Notes under the pieces: generated by a model
Databases searched by the model: none
What the model was told of the DNA's origin: nothing
The model's input: only the letters and a program-made list of their open reading frames with translations
In this document: one piece after another, positions 37,408-48,404 of the stretch
How positions within the stretch are numbered: position 1 is the first letter of the stretch
Layout: every line of letters begins with the position of its first letter
Assembly: GCA_031291725.1 (NCBI GenBank)
Contig: JARLIM010000017.1
Coordinates: 143,785 to 207,784 of the forward strand
Direction of reading: 5' to 3'
Length of the DNA stretch: 64,000 nucleotides
DNA from: Acetobacteraceae bacterium
Lineage (GTDB): Bacteria > Pseudomonadota > Alphaproteobacteria > Acetobacterales > Acetobacteraceae
Made by a program: the position numbers and the translations under genes

Positions 37408-37914
37408 GGAGTGCGAGTGGCGACGTCGCTTGGGTGACTTCCAGCTTTGCTGTGTTCGCGACGTCGAGGGAAGCCCCTGCCTGTTTGGCGAGCGCCGAGT
37501 TGGGGTCGGCGCACGATTTGTCAAAAACCGCACGCCGAGCGGAAATGTCAGTTTTATCTGCGGTCTGCGCAATGTTCATTTTCGGAAAACTCGCCATAAA
37601 CGGGAGAAGCAGGCGACTTTCCTTTCATTGCGCTTTTTCAAAATGCATCCGAAAGGCAGCAGAAGTTCGAACAGGCCGTTAGCGTGTAATTTTGGAGAAA
37701 TCGTGCTGCGACCCTCCCTGCAACGGCCTGGGAGCAAACGTCCGCTTCTTGCCCTGCCCCCCCAGAAAAGCCCGCCATTCCCCTCCCGGCCAAAATCCGC
37801 CGACATGGCCTCGCTCGCGAAGGCCAACTTTATGGTCGAGACCCGAAATTCAAACTGACGCACCATCTCGGCTGATGATGCGTTAACGTTAAATCGCAAG
37901 CCCTACCCCCCCCA
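37408..37914. other. Gene-poor 0.5-kb stretch at the right edge of the foreign segment
   Basis: Open frames exist here on both strands but have arginine-rich, low-quality translations, no ribosome binding sites and no recognisable domain, so none is called. A weak hairpin (ACGCA-C-CATC / GATG-A-TGCGT, 37858-37883) near the end could terminate the NTPase transcript. The composition changes back to the GC-rich norm at about 37.9 kb. Confidence 0.5.
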
Positions 37915-39162
37915 TCACGGCGTGTGCAAACTGCCGTCGCGCAGACGGGTTTGTGTCCAGGTCGTCACACCATGCGCGCAGGGATATTTCGCTGCCTCGG
38001 TCTCGTTGAGGTCCACGCCCAGGCCGGGTTTGTCGTTCGGATAGACGAAGCCCTGGCGGAATTCGGGCAGGCCGGGGAACACGTCCAGCAGCGCATCGCG
38101 CGGTCCCTTGATCTCCTGGATCACGGAATTCGGCGGCTCGGTGCCCGACCATTCCTGCACGCCGAAATTCCGCGCGGCGAGGTCGATATGGATGTTGGCC
38201 GCATGCGCCATCGGCGACATGTCGCCCGGCCCGTGCCAGGCGGTGCGCACACCGAATTGCTCGGCGAAAATCTGTAACTTCCGCGCGGGCGTGATGCCGC
38301 CCACTTGGCTGAGATGCACGCGGATGAAATCGATCAGCCGTTCGGCGATCAGATTGCGCCATTCCAGCGGGTGGTTGAACAGCTCACCCTGCGCGATCGG
38401 GATCGAGGTTTTGGCGCGCAATTCCCGCAGCCATGCGCCGTGTTCGAGCGGAATGGCGTCCTCCAGGAAGAACAGGCCGAACGGCTCCAGCGCCTGCGCA
38501 AGGCGGATCGCATCGCTGGGGTGCAGGCGTTCATGCACGTCGTGAATCAGCTCCACATCGTCGCCGAGGCGGCTGCGGAGGGTGTCGAACATCGCTGTCG
38601 TGGCGCGTATATAGCCGCGCGGGTCGAGATAGATTCCCGCCTCCGCCCCCTCGGGAGAGCCCGCAGGCGCTGGCCCGAAACCGCCGCCGCCATAGCCGCC
38701 CGCCTGACAGCGTATATGGGTGATGCCTTGCGCCCGGTAGCGTTCGATGTTGTCGCATAACTCGTCGATGTCGCGGCCATCCGCGTGGCGATAGACCGGC
38801 ACGCCGGGCCGTACCTTGCCGCCGAACAGCTGATAGAGCGGCATGCGGGCCAGCTTGCCCTTGATGTCCCACAGCGCCATGTCGATGCCGGAAAGCGCGT
38901 TGTTCTCAATCGGCCCGTTGCGCCAATAGGCGTTCTGATGAACGAGCTGCCAGATCTCCTCGATCGCCTCGGCATCGCGGCCGATCAGCAGCGGGCGGAG
39001 ATATTCCTCCACCAAAGTCTGCACCGCCAGGGCACGGTAGGCGAAGGTGGCGCAGCCAAGGCCGTACAGGCCGGGCTGATTTGTCTCAACCCGCACCACA
39101 ACAAGGTTGATGCCCTCGGGCGCGGTGAGGATGGTGCGGACATTGGTGATGGTGATCGGCAT
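37915..39162 (-). CDS. Sugar-acid dehydratase of the ManD/RspA family (enolase superfamily)
   Basis: A 415-residue enzyme resembling D-mannonate dehydratase and RspA. Typical segments: YRHADGRDIDELCDNIE, LIHDVHERLHP, FLEDAIPLEH, IAQGELFNHPLEW and HGPGDMSPMAHA, which supply metal ligands and the catalytic His. Members of this family act on D-mannonate, D-gluconate or have very low activity, so the substrate is not settled. It is divergent from a GntR/FadR-type regulator 70 nt away, which likely controls it. Confidence 0.85.
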   Translation of the reverse strand: MPITITNVRTILTAPEGINLVVVRVETNQPGLYGLGCATFAYRALAVQTLVEEYLRPLLIGRDAEAIEEIWQLVHQNAYWRNGPIENNALSGIDMALWDIKGKLARMPLYQLFGGKVRPGVPVYRHADGRDIDELCDNIERYRAQGITHIRCQAGGYGGGGFGPAPAGSPEGAEAGIYLDPRGYIRATTAMFDTLRSRLGDDVELIHDVHERLHPSDAIRLAQALEPFGLFFLEDAIPLEHGAWLRELRAKTSIPIAQGELFNHPLEWRNLIAERLIDFIRVHLSQVGGITPARKLQIFAEQFGVRTAWHGPGDMSPMAHAANIHIDLAARNFGVQEWSGTEPPNSVIQEIKGPRDALLDVFPGLPEFRQGFVYPNDKPGLGVDLNETEAAKYPCAHGVTTWTQTRLRDGSLHTP

Positions 39163-39232
39163 GGGCTTCTTGCGCTTTTTTCTTATTATGTATTACCTTT
39201 GAGCGACACTTTCATCAAGATGGAAAAGCCGG

Positions 39233-39961
39233 ATGTCGGCACGCCTTCAGGCACCGCGCACGACGTTTCAGGAGCAGGTTTTGGCGCAGATCGGGCAGGA
39301 TATCTGCGCCGGGCGCTACCGGCCGGGCGATGTGCTGCCCTCTGAGGCGGAGTTGTGTGCGCGGTTCAATTTCAGCCGCATCGTCATCCGCGAGGCGATC
39401 AAATCCCTCGCCGCCAAGGGCATGGTCGATGTCCGCCGCAAGCTCGGCACGTTGGTGCAGCCGCCCGCGCAGTGGAATCTATTTGATCCCGAGATCATCG
39501 CATGGCGCACCCAGACCGGCGGTGTGGATCGGGTGCTGGCCCATGATCTGCTGGAGTTGCGCCGCATCGTCGATCCGCCCACCGCCAGATTGGCCGCACG
39601 ACGCGCCACCGCAGACGATCGGGCCAAGCTGCGCATGGCGTTCGCGGCGATGGCGCGGGCGGTTGCGGGCGAGGGCGATTACGTCACCGCCGATCTCGGC
39701 TTTCACGCCACCATTCTGGAGGCCAGCGGCAACCAGTTCCTGCGCACCATGCAGGTGGCGATGAGCGCGATTTTGCGGGTGAGTTTTCAGCTCAGTTCCA
39801 AACGCCAGGGCGGCCCAGCGTATTCGCTGCCGATGCATGAAGCGCTTTGCATCGCCATCGAGCAAGGGGAGGAGGATGCGGCGGAACAGGCGGCGCGGCG
39901 TCTGATCGCACAATCGGAATGCGATCTGCTCGAAGGCCTTGGCATCGACGTGACCACCTGA
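39233..39961 (+). CDS. GntR-family (FadR subfamily) transcriptional regulator
   Basis: A 242-residue regulator. The N-terminal winged helix (ICAGRYRPGDVLPSEAELCARFNFSRIVIREAIKSL) is followed by an all-helical FCD effector domain with the metal-binding pattern seen in DLGFHATILEASGN and LPMHEALCIAIEQG. FCD-domain GntR proteins commonly respond to sugar acids. Divergent placement suggests control of the ManD-like dehydratase; the 70-nt intergenic region (39163-39232) is AT-rich and must hold both promoters. Confidence 0.9.
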   Translation: MSARLQAPRTTFQEQVLAQIGQDICAGRYRPGDVLPSEAELCARFNFSRIVIREAIKSLAAKGMVDVRRKLGTLVQPPAQWNLFDPEIIAWRTQTGGVDRVLAHDLLELRRIVDPPTARLAARRATADDRAKLRMAFAAMARAVAGEGDYVTADLGFHATILEASGNQFLRTMQVAMSAILRVSFQLSSKRQGGPAYSLPMHEALCIAIEQGEEDAAEQAARRLIAQSECDLLEGLGIDVTT

Positions 39962-39969
39962 AACGCCAA

Positions 39970-40002
39970 CGGCCCTGCATGCAGCATGTGCACACAGGGC
40001 CG
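39970..40002. terminator. Bidirectional hairpin between the GntR gene and ilvD
   Basis: Arms CGGCCCTG (39970-39977) and CAGGGCCG (39995-40002) with further partial pairing in the loop, between convergent stop codons. Confidence 0.65.
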
Positions 40003-40028
40003 CTGATCGTATCACAAGGCAGGTGGGA

Positions 40029-41879
40029 TCAGCGGCGACGCTGCTCCACGTCGCGCACCGCACCACGGGCGGCACTCGTCGTCAGCGCCGCATAGGCACG
40101 CAGAGCCGCCGAGACCACGCGGTCACGCGCCACGGGCTGCCACGCCTTCTCGCCACGCGCTTCCATCGCCGCACGACGGGCGGCCAACACATCATCGGCC
40201 ACCGCCACGCGGATCGAGCGGTTCGGAATGTCGATCTCGATGCGGTCGCCATCTTCCACCAGACCGATCAACCCGCCTTCCGCCGCTTCCGGCGAGACAT
40301 GGCCGATGGACAGGCCGGAGGAGCCACCGGAGAAGCGGCCATCGGTGACCAGGGCGCAGACTTTGCCCAGGCCCTTGGATTTCAGATAGCTCGTCGGGTA
40401 CAGCATTTCCTGCATGCCGGGACCGCCCTTCGGGCCTTCGTAGCGCACGAGCACGATGTCGCCCGCCACAACCTTGCCGCCGAGGATGCCATCCACCGCG
40501 GCGTCCTGGCTTTCGAAAATCCGGGCCGGGCCGTTGAAGGTCAGGATGCTGGCATCCACGCCCGCCGTCTTCACGATGCAGCCATCCTCGGCAAGATTGC
40601 CATAGAGCACCGCCAGGCCGCCATCGCGTGAGAAGGCATGCTCCACATCGCGGATCACGCCCGCTTCACGGTCCAGATCCGGCGACTCCCAGCGTTCGGA
40701 CTGGCTGAACGCTTCCGTCGTCGGCACGCCACCCGGAGCCGAGCTGAAGAAATCCAGCACGTCCTGGCTCGGCGAGCGCCGCACATCCCAGATGTCCAAC
40801 GCCGCCGCCAGGCTTGCGGAATGCACCGTCGGCTCAGCTGAATTGATCAGCCCGGCGCGGTCGAGTTCGCCCAGAATGCCCAGAATGCCACCGGCGTGAT
40901 GCACGTCTTCCACATGCACGTCGGCGACAGCAGGCGCCACCTTGCACAGCACCGGCACCCGACGCGACAGACGGTCGATGTCCTTCATGGTGAAGTCCAC
41001 GCCGGCTTCCTGCGCTGCCGCGAGCAGATGCAGCACCGTGTTGGTGGAGCCGCCCATCGAGATATCCAGCGTCATCGCGTTTTCGAACGCGGCAAAGGTG
41101 GCGATGTTGCGCGGCAGGGCGGTGGCGTCGTCTTGCTCGTAATAGCGCTTGGCAAGCGCGACGATCCGACGACCGGCTTCGAGGAACAATTCCCGGCGAT
41201 CGGAATGCGTGGCCAGCACCGTGCCATTGCCCGGCAGACCCAGGCCGAGGGCCTCGATCAGGCAGTTCATCGAGTTGGCGGTGAACATGCCCGAGCAGGA
41301 ACCGCAGGTCGGGCAGGCAGAGCGCTCGATGACCTTCACTTCGTCATCGGTGATGTTGCTGTCGGCAGCGGCGATCATGGCGTCGATCAGATCCATGCTG
41401 CGCTTCTTGCCGCGATGGATCACCTTGCCCGCTTCCATCGGCCCGCCGGAGACGAAGATCACCGGAATGTTCAGCCGCAGGGCGGCCATCAGCATGCCCG
41501 GCGTGATCTTGTCGCAGTTCGAAATGCACACCAGCGCATCGGCGCAATGGGCGTTGACCATGTATTCCACGCTGTCGGCGATCAGCTCGCGCGACGGCAG
41601 GCTGTAGAGCATGCCGCTATGGCCCATCGCGATGCCGTCATCGATGGCGATGGTGTTGAATTCCTTCGCCACACCGCCAGCCGCCTCGATCTCGCGCGCC
41701 ACAAGCTGGCCCAGATCCTTCAGATGGACATGGCCGGGCACGAACTGGGTGAAGGAATTGGCAATGGCGATGATCGGCTTGCCGAAATCGCCGTCTTTCA
41801 TGCCGGTGGCGCGCCACAGGCCGCGAGCGCCGGCCATGTTGCGGCCATGGGTTGTTGTGCGCGAGCGGTAAGCAGGCAT
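40029..41879 (-). CDS. ilvD: Dihydroxy-acid dehydratase
   Basis: A 616-residue Fe-S dehydratase of branched-chain amino acid synthesis. Start [20 protein letters not shown] is the canonical N-terminus; the ATG at 41879 has AGAGAGGA 8 nt upstream, so an ATG three codons earlier is not used. Cluster and active-site segments: [49 protein letters not shown]. Some IlvD/Edd homologues act on sugar acids, but this one has IlvD-type N- and C-termini. The 219-nt region upstream (41880-42098) holds no gene. Confidence 0.95.
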   Translation of the reverse strand: MPAYRSRTTTHGRNMAGARGLWRATGMKDGDFGKPIIAIANSFTQFVPGHVHLKDLGQLVAREIEAAGGVAKEFNTIAIDDGIAMGHSGMLYSLPSRELIADSVEYMVNAHCADALVCISNCDKITPGMLMAALRLNIPVIFVSGGPMEAGKVIHRGKKRSMDLIDAMIAAADSNITDDEVKVIERSACPTCGSCSGMFTANSMNCLIEALGLGLPGNGTVLATHSDRRELFLEAGRRIVALAKRYYEQDDATALPRNIATFAAFENAMTLDISMGGSTNTVLHLLAAAQEAGVDFTMKDIDRLSRRVPVLCKVAPAVADVHVEDVHHAGGILGILGELDRAGLINSAEPTVHSASLAAALDIWDVRRSPSQDVLDFFSSAPGGVPTTEAFSQSERWESPDLDREAGVIRDVEHAFSRDGGLAVLYGNLAEDGCIVKTAGVDASILTFNGPARIFESQDAAVDGILGGKVVAGDIVLVRYEGPKGGPGMQEMLYPTSYLKSKGLGKVCALVTDGRFSGGSSGLSIGHVSPEAAEGGLIGLVEDGDRIEIDIPNRSIRVAVADDVLAARRAAMEARGEKAWQPVARDRVVSAALRAYAALTTSAARGAVRDVEQRRR

Positions 41880-42098
41880 ACCGAACATCCTCTCTGTTTG
41901 CCGAGGGCATGAGGCCCTGACTGTTCCATCCCGCCTTTGTCTCGCGGGTATGCTGCTTTACCCCCACGATGCGGCTGATGCCACCCACTCAACTGCGGTG
42001 GGGCAATACCGTGACGGCAGAACTTCCCTGCGTGCGCCCAATGCATTGCATGCTGTTCAATCCGTGCCCTAACCTCGGCGGGCAGGCGGGGTTGCGAT

Positions 42099-43793
42099 AT
42101 GATTCATCTTCAAACGGATGTTCTGATCATCGGCGCGGGTGGGGCTGGCATGTATGCCGCCATCGAGGCGGCGAAGGCGGGATCGCAGGTCTTGCTGGTC
42201 GATCGCAGCCTGATCGGGCGCGGCGGGGCCACCGTGATGGCGATGATGACGGTTGCCGCCGCCTTGGGCGAGCAATGCCCGGATTCATGGGAAAACCACT
42301 TCGCCGACACCCTCGCCGCCGGGCAGGGGCTGTGTGACGAGGCGCTGTCGGCCATTCTCTGCGAAGAGGGTGTGACGCGCATTCGGGAGATGGACGACTG
42401 GAAGGTCGGCTGGGCGCGCGAAGATGGCCACATCAAACAGGCGCATGCGCCGGGGCATGATCGCCCGCGCTGCGTCTATGTCGATTTCCTCAACACGGGG
42501 CCTGCGGTCTCCAAAACCCTGCGCGGCAAGGTGAAGAACACCACCGGCGTGCGGCGGATTGGCGATGTTTTCATTGTCGATATCACCGTCCAGGATGGCG
42601 TGGCCTGCGGAGCCACCGGCTTTCACATGGAGAGCGGTGAGGCGGTGACGTTGGCGGCGAAGTCGGTGATCATCGCAACCGGCGGGCTGACGCGGCTGTA
42701 TGGCCGCAACTCCGCCTCGCTGAACATGGGCGGTGACGGTTACGCGCTGGCCTTGCGGGCGGGTGCGGAGCTGATCGACATGGAATTCGTGCAATTCTTC
42801 CCCATCGGCCACCTCGCCCCGCGTCTGGTGGGGTTGGACCCGATCATGTGGGATCCGTTCCGCTATAAGTTGGGCGGCACGCTCTACAACGGGTTGATGG
42901 AGACCTTCGAAGATAACTACGCCACAGGCCCCACCCGCAGCGACGGCAATTATGTCCTCACCCGCGACAAGGCGACGTATGCCATCTTCAAAGAGGTTGA
43001 AGCCGGTCGCGGCTCGCCGGCGGGTGGCGCCTATCTCAGCTTCCAGCACGTGCCCGAGGCCGAACTGCGCCGCAATTTCGGGCCGGTGATCGACACGCTG
43101 GCCTCCAACGGCATCGATTTGACCAAGGGCCCGATCGAGGTTGCGCCGATCGCGCATTACCACATGGGCGGCGTGCGGGTGGATGCCAGCTTCTCCACCG
43201 CCGTGCCCGGACTGTTCGTCTGCGGCGAGGCGGTGGGCGGGGCGAATGGGGCGAACCGGCTGTCGGGCAACGGCATCACCGAGGCGCTCGCCTTCGGGGC
43301 GCGTGCGGGCCAGAGTGCAGCCGCCTATGCGCATACCCACATGTTGTGCTGGACGGCACACGCCGCCGCCGCAACCCTCGATCTGCTCGCCCGCCGCGCG
43401 CAGTCGCGCACCGCCAATCCGGCGCAGATGATTGCCCAACTGCAAGCGCTGATGGCCAGCCATGTCGGCCCGTTCCGCACCCAGGCGAAACTCGAAGCCG
43501 CTCTGGCGGAGATCGACGCGCTCGCCGACGCCGTGGGGGATGCCCCGCTCGCGTCCGGCCTGCCGTTCGATGCAATGCTGATCGACTGGCTCGATCTGCG
43601 CAACATGGTGCAGGTGGCCCGCAGCGTGGTGATCGCAGCCTTGGCACGCACCGAAAGCCGGGGCGCGCATCAGCGCGAGGATTTCCCCGGCCGCGACGAT
43701 GCCTGGACGCTCAATCAGGTCAGTGCGCTGCGCGGCGGCGTGGTGGAATTGGTGGCGCGGCTGCCGCGCACGCAATTGGAGAGCGTGGCATGA
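42099..43793 (+). CDS. Succinate dehydrogenase/fumarate reductase-like flavoprotein subunit, substrate unknown
   Basis: A 564-residue FAD protein of the SdhA/FrdA/NadB superfamily. The Rossmann motif is IIGAGGAGMYAAIEAAKAGSQ, HMGGVRVD lies in the capping region and GEAVGGANGANRLSGNGITEALAFG near the C-terminal flavin site. It has no obvious signal peptide or membrane segment. The stop overlaps the start of a small [2Fe-2S] protein (ATGA), and no SdhC/D membrane anchors are present. The nearby acid-sugar genes suggest a soluble two-subunit oxidoreductase for an organic acid; the substrate is unknown. Confidence 0.85.
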   Translation: MIHLQTDVLIIGAGGAGMYAAIEAAKAGSQVLLVDRSLIGRGGATVMAMMTVAAALGEQCPDSWENHFADTLAAGQGLCDEALSAILCEEGVTRIREMDDWKVGWAREDGHIKQAHAPGHDRPRCVYVDFLNTGPAVSKTLRGKVKNTTGVRRIGDVFIVDITVQDGVACGATGFHMESGEAVTLAAKSVIIATGGLTRLYGRNSASLNMGGDGYALALRAGAELIDMEFVQFFPIGHLAPRLVGLDPIMWDPFRYKLGGTLYNGLMETFEDNYATGPTRSDGNYVLTRDKATYAIFKEVEAGRGSPAGGAYLSFQHVPEAELRRNFGPVIDTLASNGIDLTKGPIEVAPIAHYHMGGVRVDASFSTAVPGLFVCGEAVGGANGANRLSGNGITEALAFGARAGQSAAAYAHTHMLCWTAHAAAATLDLLARRAQSRTANPAQMIAQLQALMASHVGPFRTQAKLEAALAEIDALADAVGDAPLASGLPFDAMLIDWLDLRNMVQVARSVVIAALARTESRGAHQREDFPGRDDAWTLNQVSALRGGVVELVARLPRTQLESVA

Positions 43794-44128
43794 TCGTCAC
43801 CCTGATCGTCGCACGCGCCGCTGCTGGCACGCCCTCGGTGGAGGCCCGCTTCGACGTGCCGTTCACCCCCGGTCAGACCGTGTTGGACGGCCTGCGCTAT
43901 GTGCGCACCCACGCCGACCCGTCGCTCGCCTTCCGCTATTCCTGCATCAACGCCAATGCGTGCAAGGAATGCATGATGGTCATCGACGGAAAGGTTGCCT
44001 ATGCCTGCACCACCCGTCTGCATGAAGGCGTGCAGCATCTGGCCCCGCTGCCGAATAAGCGGTTGGTGAGCGACCTCGTCACTGAGATCGCCCCACCCGA
44101 TGAGCGCCTGTTTCCGCGTTCACAGTGA
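43790..44128 (+). CDS. Stand-alone [2Fe-2S] domain protein resembling the N-terminal half of SdhB/FrdB
   Basis: A 112-residue protein matching only the plant-ferredoxin-like domain of SdhB/FrdB (VLDGLRYVRTHADPSLAFRYSC, then CKECMMVIDGKVAYAC). The cluster motif reads C-x5-C-x2-C-x11-C, one residue longer in the first spacer than in SdhB. The second, 3Fe/4Fe-cluster domain is missing. It overlaps the flavoprotein gene by 4 nt, so the two probably form a complex in which this protein carries electrons to an unknown acceptor. The next gene is convergent, 27 nt away. Confidence 0.85.
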   Translation: MIVTLIVARAAAGTPSVEARFDVPFTPGQTVLDGLRYVRTHADPSLAFRYSCINANACKECMMVIDGKVAYACTTRLHEGVQHLAPLPNKRLVSDLVTEIAPPDERLFPRSQ

Positions 44129-44155
44129 CGACGTACTGGGCGCGTCAGCCCAAGA

Positions 44156-45043
44156 TCATCGCAGTGACAGGGCTGCCAACTCCTCCGCATTGAGCGCCAG
44201 CAGCGGCGGGCGCATGCGACGCCAGCCGGGTTGGCCGGTGCGCTCGGCCGTCAGCGCCTTGATCGAGGGGATTTGCGCGAATTTCGACACGCGGTTGCGG
44301 GCGGCGACGACGCGGGCCTGCGCTGCATCCAGTTCGGCGACGCGGTCAGGCGCGGCGTAATGGGCCGCGATGAACGCCAGATCGCGCGCCACCAGATTGG
44401 ACGTGGCGGTGATGCAGCCCGCTCCACCAGCGCGCAGCAGCGGCAACAGCAGCGGATCGGCCCCGGCGAGCACCGAAAAGCCCGGAAAGCGTTCAACCAT
44501 CGCGATCATGTTCGACAGTTCACCCGCCGAATCCTTGATGCCGGTAATGGTGCCGGGATAGGCGGCCAGCAGGCGGGCGATGACGTCGTGGCTGATCGGC
44601 ACGGCGGAGAATTGCGGAATGTGGTAGAGCACAACCCGCAGGCGATCGTCGGCAACACGTTGAAGAATTTCACTATAGGCGGCGAACACGCCGTCATCCG
44701 ACACGCCCTTGTAGTAGAATGGCGGCAGCATCACCACGGTGGTCACCCCCACGGAAAGCGCGTGCCGGGTCAATTCCACCGTCTCGCTGAAGGCGGCAAC
44801 GCCGGTGCCGGGCAGCAGGCGGTCCGGCGCGATGCCGCCCTTCACCACCGCGTCGAGCAACGCCATGCGCTCTTTGGCCGAGAAGGAATTCGCCTCGCCC
44901 GTGGTGCCGAGCATGGCGATGCCGGTGCAGCCTTCATCGAGCAGATAGCGGCAATGGGTGAGAAAGCTGGCATGATCGGGGGAGAGATCAGCATTCAGCG
45001 GCGTGAGGGCGGCAGAGAAAACGCCGGCAGGGTGGGTCATCAT
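44156..45043 (-). CDS. Dihydrodipicolinate synthase/N-acetylneuraminate lyase family aldolase
   Basis: A 295-residue class I aldolase of the DapA/NanA superfamily. Typical segments: LGTTGEANSFSAKERMALLD, the catalytic Tyr in VVLYHIP and the Schiff-base Lys in TGIKDSAG. It is last in an operon with Fe-alcohol dehydrogenase, PdxA2 and acid-sugar kinase genes, so it more likely splits or dehydrates a keto-acid sugar than makes lysine. The substrate cannot be read from sequence. Confidence 0.88.
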   Translation of the reverse strand: MMTHPAGVFSAALTPLNADLSPDHASFLTHCRYLLDEGCTGIAMLGTTGEANSFSAKERMALLDAVVKGGIAPDRLLPGTGVAAFSETVELTRHALSVGVTTVVMLPPFYYKGVSDDGVFAAYSEILQRVADDRLRVVLYHIPQFSAVPISHDVIARLLAAYPGTITGIKDSAGELSNMIAMVERFPGFSVLAGADPLLLPLLRAGGAGCITATSNLVARDLAFIAAHYAAPDRVAELDAAQARVVAARNRVSKFAQIPSIKALTAERTGQPGWRRMRPPLLALNAEELAALSLR

Positions 45044-45054
45044 CGGACTTTCGA

Positions 45055-46169
45055 TCAGGCGGCGGCACGATACATCGCCAGAATCTCATCCTGGCTGATG
45101 TCGCGCGGGTTGTTGTCGAGCAGACGGCGGATGGCATGCGCCTCGGTGGCCATGCGGGCGAAATCGGACTCGGGCACGCCGAGTGCGCCGAGCCGCATCT
45201 CAATGCCGAGATCGGCGCAGAAGCGGTGCGATTGGGCGAGGATATCGCCGCTGGCGGACAGGCCGAGGGCGTCCAGGATCAGTCCGGTCTTCTCGCGGGC
45301 GACGGGCGCGTTGAACGCCAGCACATGCGGGAAGATCAGCGCGCAGGCATGGCCGTGCGGGATGTGGTGGCGGGTGCCGAGCGGGTAGGCGACGGCATGA
45401 CCGGCAGTGGTGTTCACCGGGCCGAGGCAATAGCCGCCATAGAGCGAGGCCAGCGCCAGACCGGCGCGCGCCTCGCGATCCGAGCCGTCCTTGACCGCGC
45501 GTGGCAGAAAGCGCCCGACGAGGCGGATGCCCTCCAGCGCGTAGAGATCGATCAGCGGGTGCGACTTTTTCGACGTGAACGCCTCGGCACAATGCGCCAT
45601 CGCATCCACGCCGGTGGCGGCCGTCACGGCGGCGGGCACGGTCATCGTCAGATCGGGATCGATCACCGCCAGATCGGCCAGCATGTGGCGCGACTGCACG
45701 GCGAGTTTATTTTCGGTGGCCGGGTCGGTGACCAGCGAGCGCGTGCCCGCCTCGCTGCCGGTGCCGGCGGTGGTCGGCACCTGCACCAGCCTCGCCCCAC
45801 GCCGCAGCACCTTCTCGGGGCCGACAACATCGTGGAGTGTCTGGCCGGAGCCGGGCAACACCGCGGCGAGCTTGGCCAAATCCATCGCGGATCCGCCGCC
45901 GAAGCCGATCACCATCTCCGGCTGGGTGGCTTCGGCCAGAGCGAGCAGGGCGTCCAGATTGGGAATATCCGGCTCCGGCTTCACCCGCCCGAACACCGAG
46001 GGATGGCCGGGCAGATCGAGCAGCGCCACACGGGCGGCGTTGAAGGCATCGGCGACGACCAGAATCCGGGTGATGCCCAAAGCGCGGGCATAGGCACCAA
46101 CCTCGCCCACCAGCCCGCTGCCGAACAACAGGCGCTCCGGGCGGAGAATTTCGATTGGGGTGGCGAGGC

Positions 46170-46173
<4 letters not shown>
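45055..46173 (-). CDS. Iron-containing alcohol dehydrogenase family protein
   Basis: A 372-residue group III dehydrogenase. NAD-binding GFGGGSAMDLAK; a TTAGTGSE segment; metal-site histidines in GVDAMAHCAEAF, GHAVAYPLGTRHHIPHGHACAL. The ATG at 46173 overlaps the pdxA2 stop (ATGA). Relatives reduce or oxidise hydroxy acids, glycerol or maleylacetate. In this operon an intermediate of four-carbon acid sugar breakdown is the likely substrate. Confidence 0.88.
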
Positions 46174-47218
<1,045 letters not shown>

Positions 47219-47222
<4 letters not shown>

Positions 47223-48331
47223 TCAGCGGTCCTTTCGAATGCGATGCCGGCTTGGCGCAGCAGGTCGCGCAACAGGGTGGGCGCACCGAATGCGCCGGAT
47301 TTGGAGATCACGTCCACACCGTCCCACGCGCCACCGCGCATCAGCGAACGCGGCACGCCGGGCAGGAAGCTGCCGGTGACATCCAGGCGGTGCGCGCCCA
47401 GTATCTCGCAAATTCCGCGCAAGGTCTCGCCACCGGCGACAACCAGCGTGCCGGGTTTGGGAAGAGTGGGCAGAAGGGCTGCGATGCGGCGGTGAATCAG
47501 AGTGGCGGCGGTGGCACGCTCGGTGTGTGCGGGCAGATCGAAGCCGATCATCGCGGCTCGGTCGCGGCTGAGGCGGGTCTTGACCTCGTCACCGTCATTG
47601 CGCGCGCCATGACGGGACAGGCGTAAGGCGAACCTGTCGCAATGGGCAATCTGCCGCGCCGTGACCTCCTGATCCGACCCAAACAGCCCCAATACCGGCC
47701 GCCGCAATGGCGGCGACGCTGCCTGCGCATGCGGCGACACCACCGCCACCAAAGCCTGCGCCAAGCCCGCGCTGCCGCACCACAGCACCCGCCCCTGCGC
47801 GGCGAGGCCAGCACGCACGGCCGCTTGCAGATCGGCGTCGCTCTCCGCGTCGAACACCGTTACCCCCGGTGCGAGCGCATCGCCAGGATGTGCGAGCCGC
47901 ACCGGCACATTCTCGCTGTGCATCCCCGCCAGCACATCGCCAACCGGCGCCGCGGCATCGAGACGGAACTGACATCCGCCGCGCGTCACCCGTCCCTGAA
48001 ACGGGAAGGCCGGGGCGAGCACCACATGGTGCCAAAGCCCGGTGGCCCAGCAGGCGGCGATTTCCGCGAAACTGTGGCCGCGCAGCAGGCTGTCGATCTT
48101 CTTGAATGCAATCTCACCCTGCGCCAGCACACCGGCCAGCGCATGGTGCCGCGCCATGGCCTCGTCTCGTCCCAATTCCCGCGTGGCGGCGTCGATGGCG
48201 GCATTGGCGGGCAGGCGATCCGGCGGGCTGCCAACCCAGAAGCCGGGCACCGCCCCCGTCAACGGCACAAAGGCGGCCGCGGTGTCGAGCGCACCGGTCA
48301 GATCGTCCGCCAAGAGTCGCAATGTGGTCAT
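47219..48331 (-). CDS. Four-carbon acid sugar kinase (DUF1537; DtnK/OtnK family)
   Basis: A 370-residue kinase that phosphorylates threonate- or erythronate-type acid sugars at the 4-hydroxyl. The N-terminal LLADDLTGALDTAAAF and the C-terminal nucleotide-binding VVAGGETLRGICEILG are characteristic. First gene of the minus-strand operon; its start lies about 50 nt from the first of the two matching operators. With PdxA2 it supports D-threonate or D-erythronate use. Confidence 0.9.
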
Positions 48332-48380
48332 GCGATACGGCGCGCGTGCATGCGATAGATCAACTCACACCTCCCGAAAT

Positions 48381-48404
48381 GTTCGGATTACGAACACTCG
48401 TTCG
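48381..48404. promoter_or_regulatory. Operator, left copy, upstream of the acid-sugar kinase operon
   Basis: Contains the perfect palindrome GTTCG-GATTA-CGAAC (48381-48395) followed by ACTCGTTCG. The same 23-base pattern, TTCGGATTRCGAACACTYRTTCG, occurs in opposite orientation at 48544-48566. Palindromes of about 15 bp are typical of IclR-family sites, and an IclR gene lies in the divergent operon. Confidence 0.7.

Noticed and set aside
37340..37899. Open frames of 79 to 172 codons on both strands after the NTPase gene
   Set aside because: No ribosome binding sites, no recognisable domain, Arg/Ser-rich translations; probably non-coding DNA at the edge of the foreign segment.
41880..42098. 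A possible attenuator or riboswitch upstream of ilvD
   Set aside because: Only a short GGGC/GCCC hairpin was seen; no leader peptide rich in Ile, Val or Leu codons and no known riboswitch pattern.
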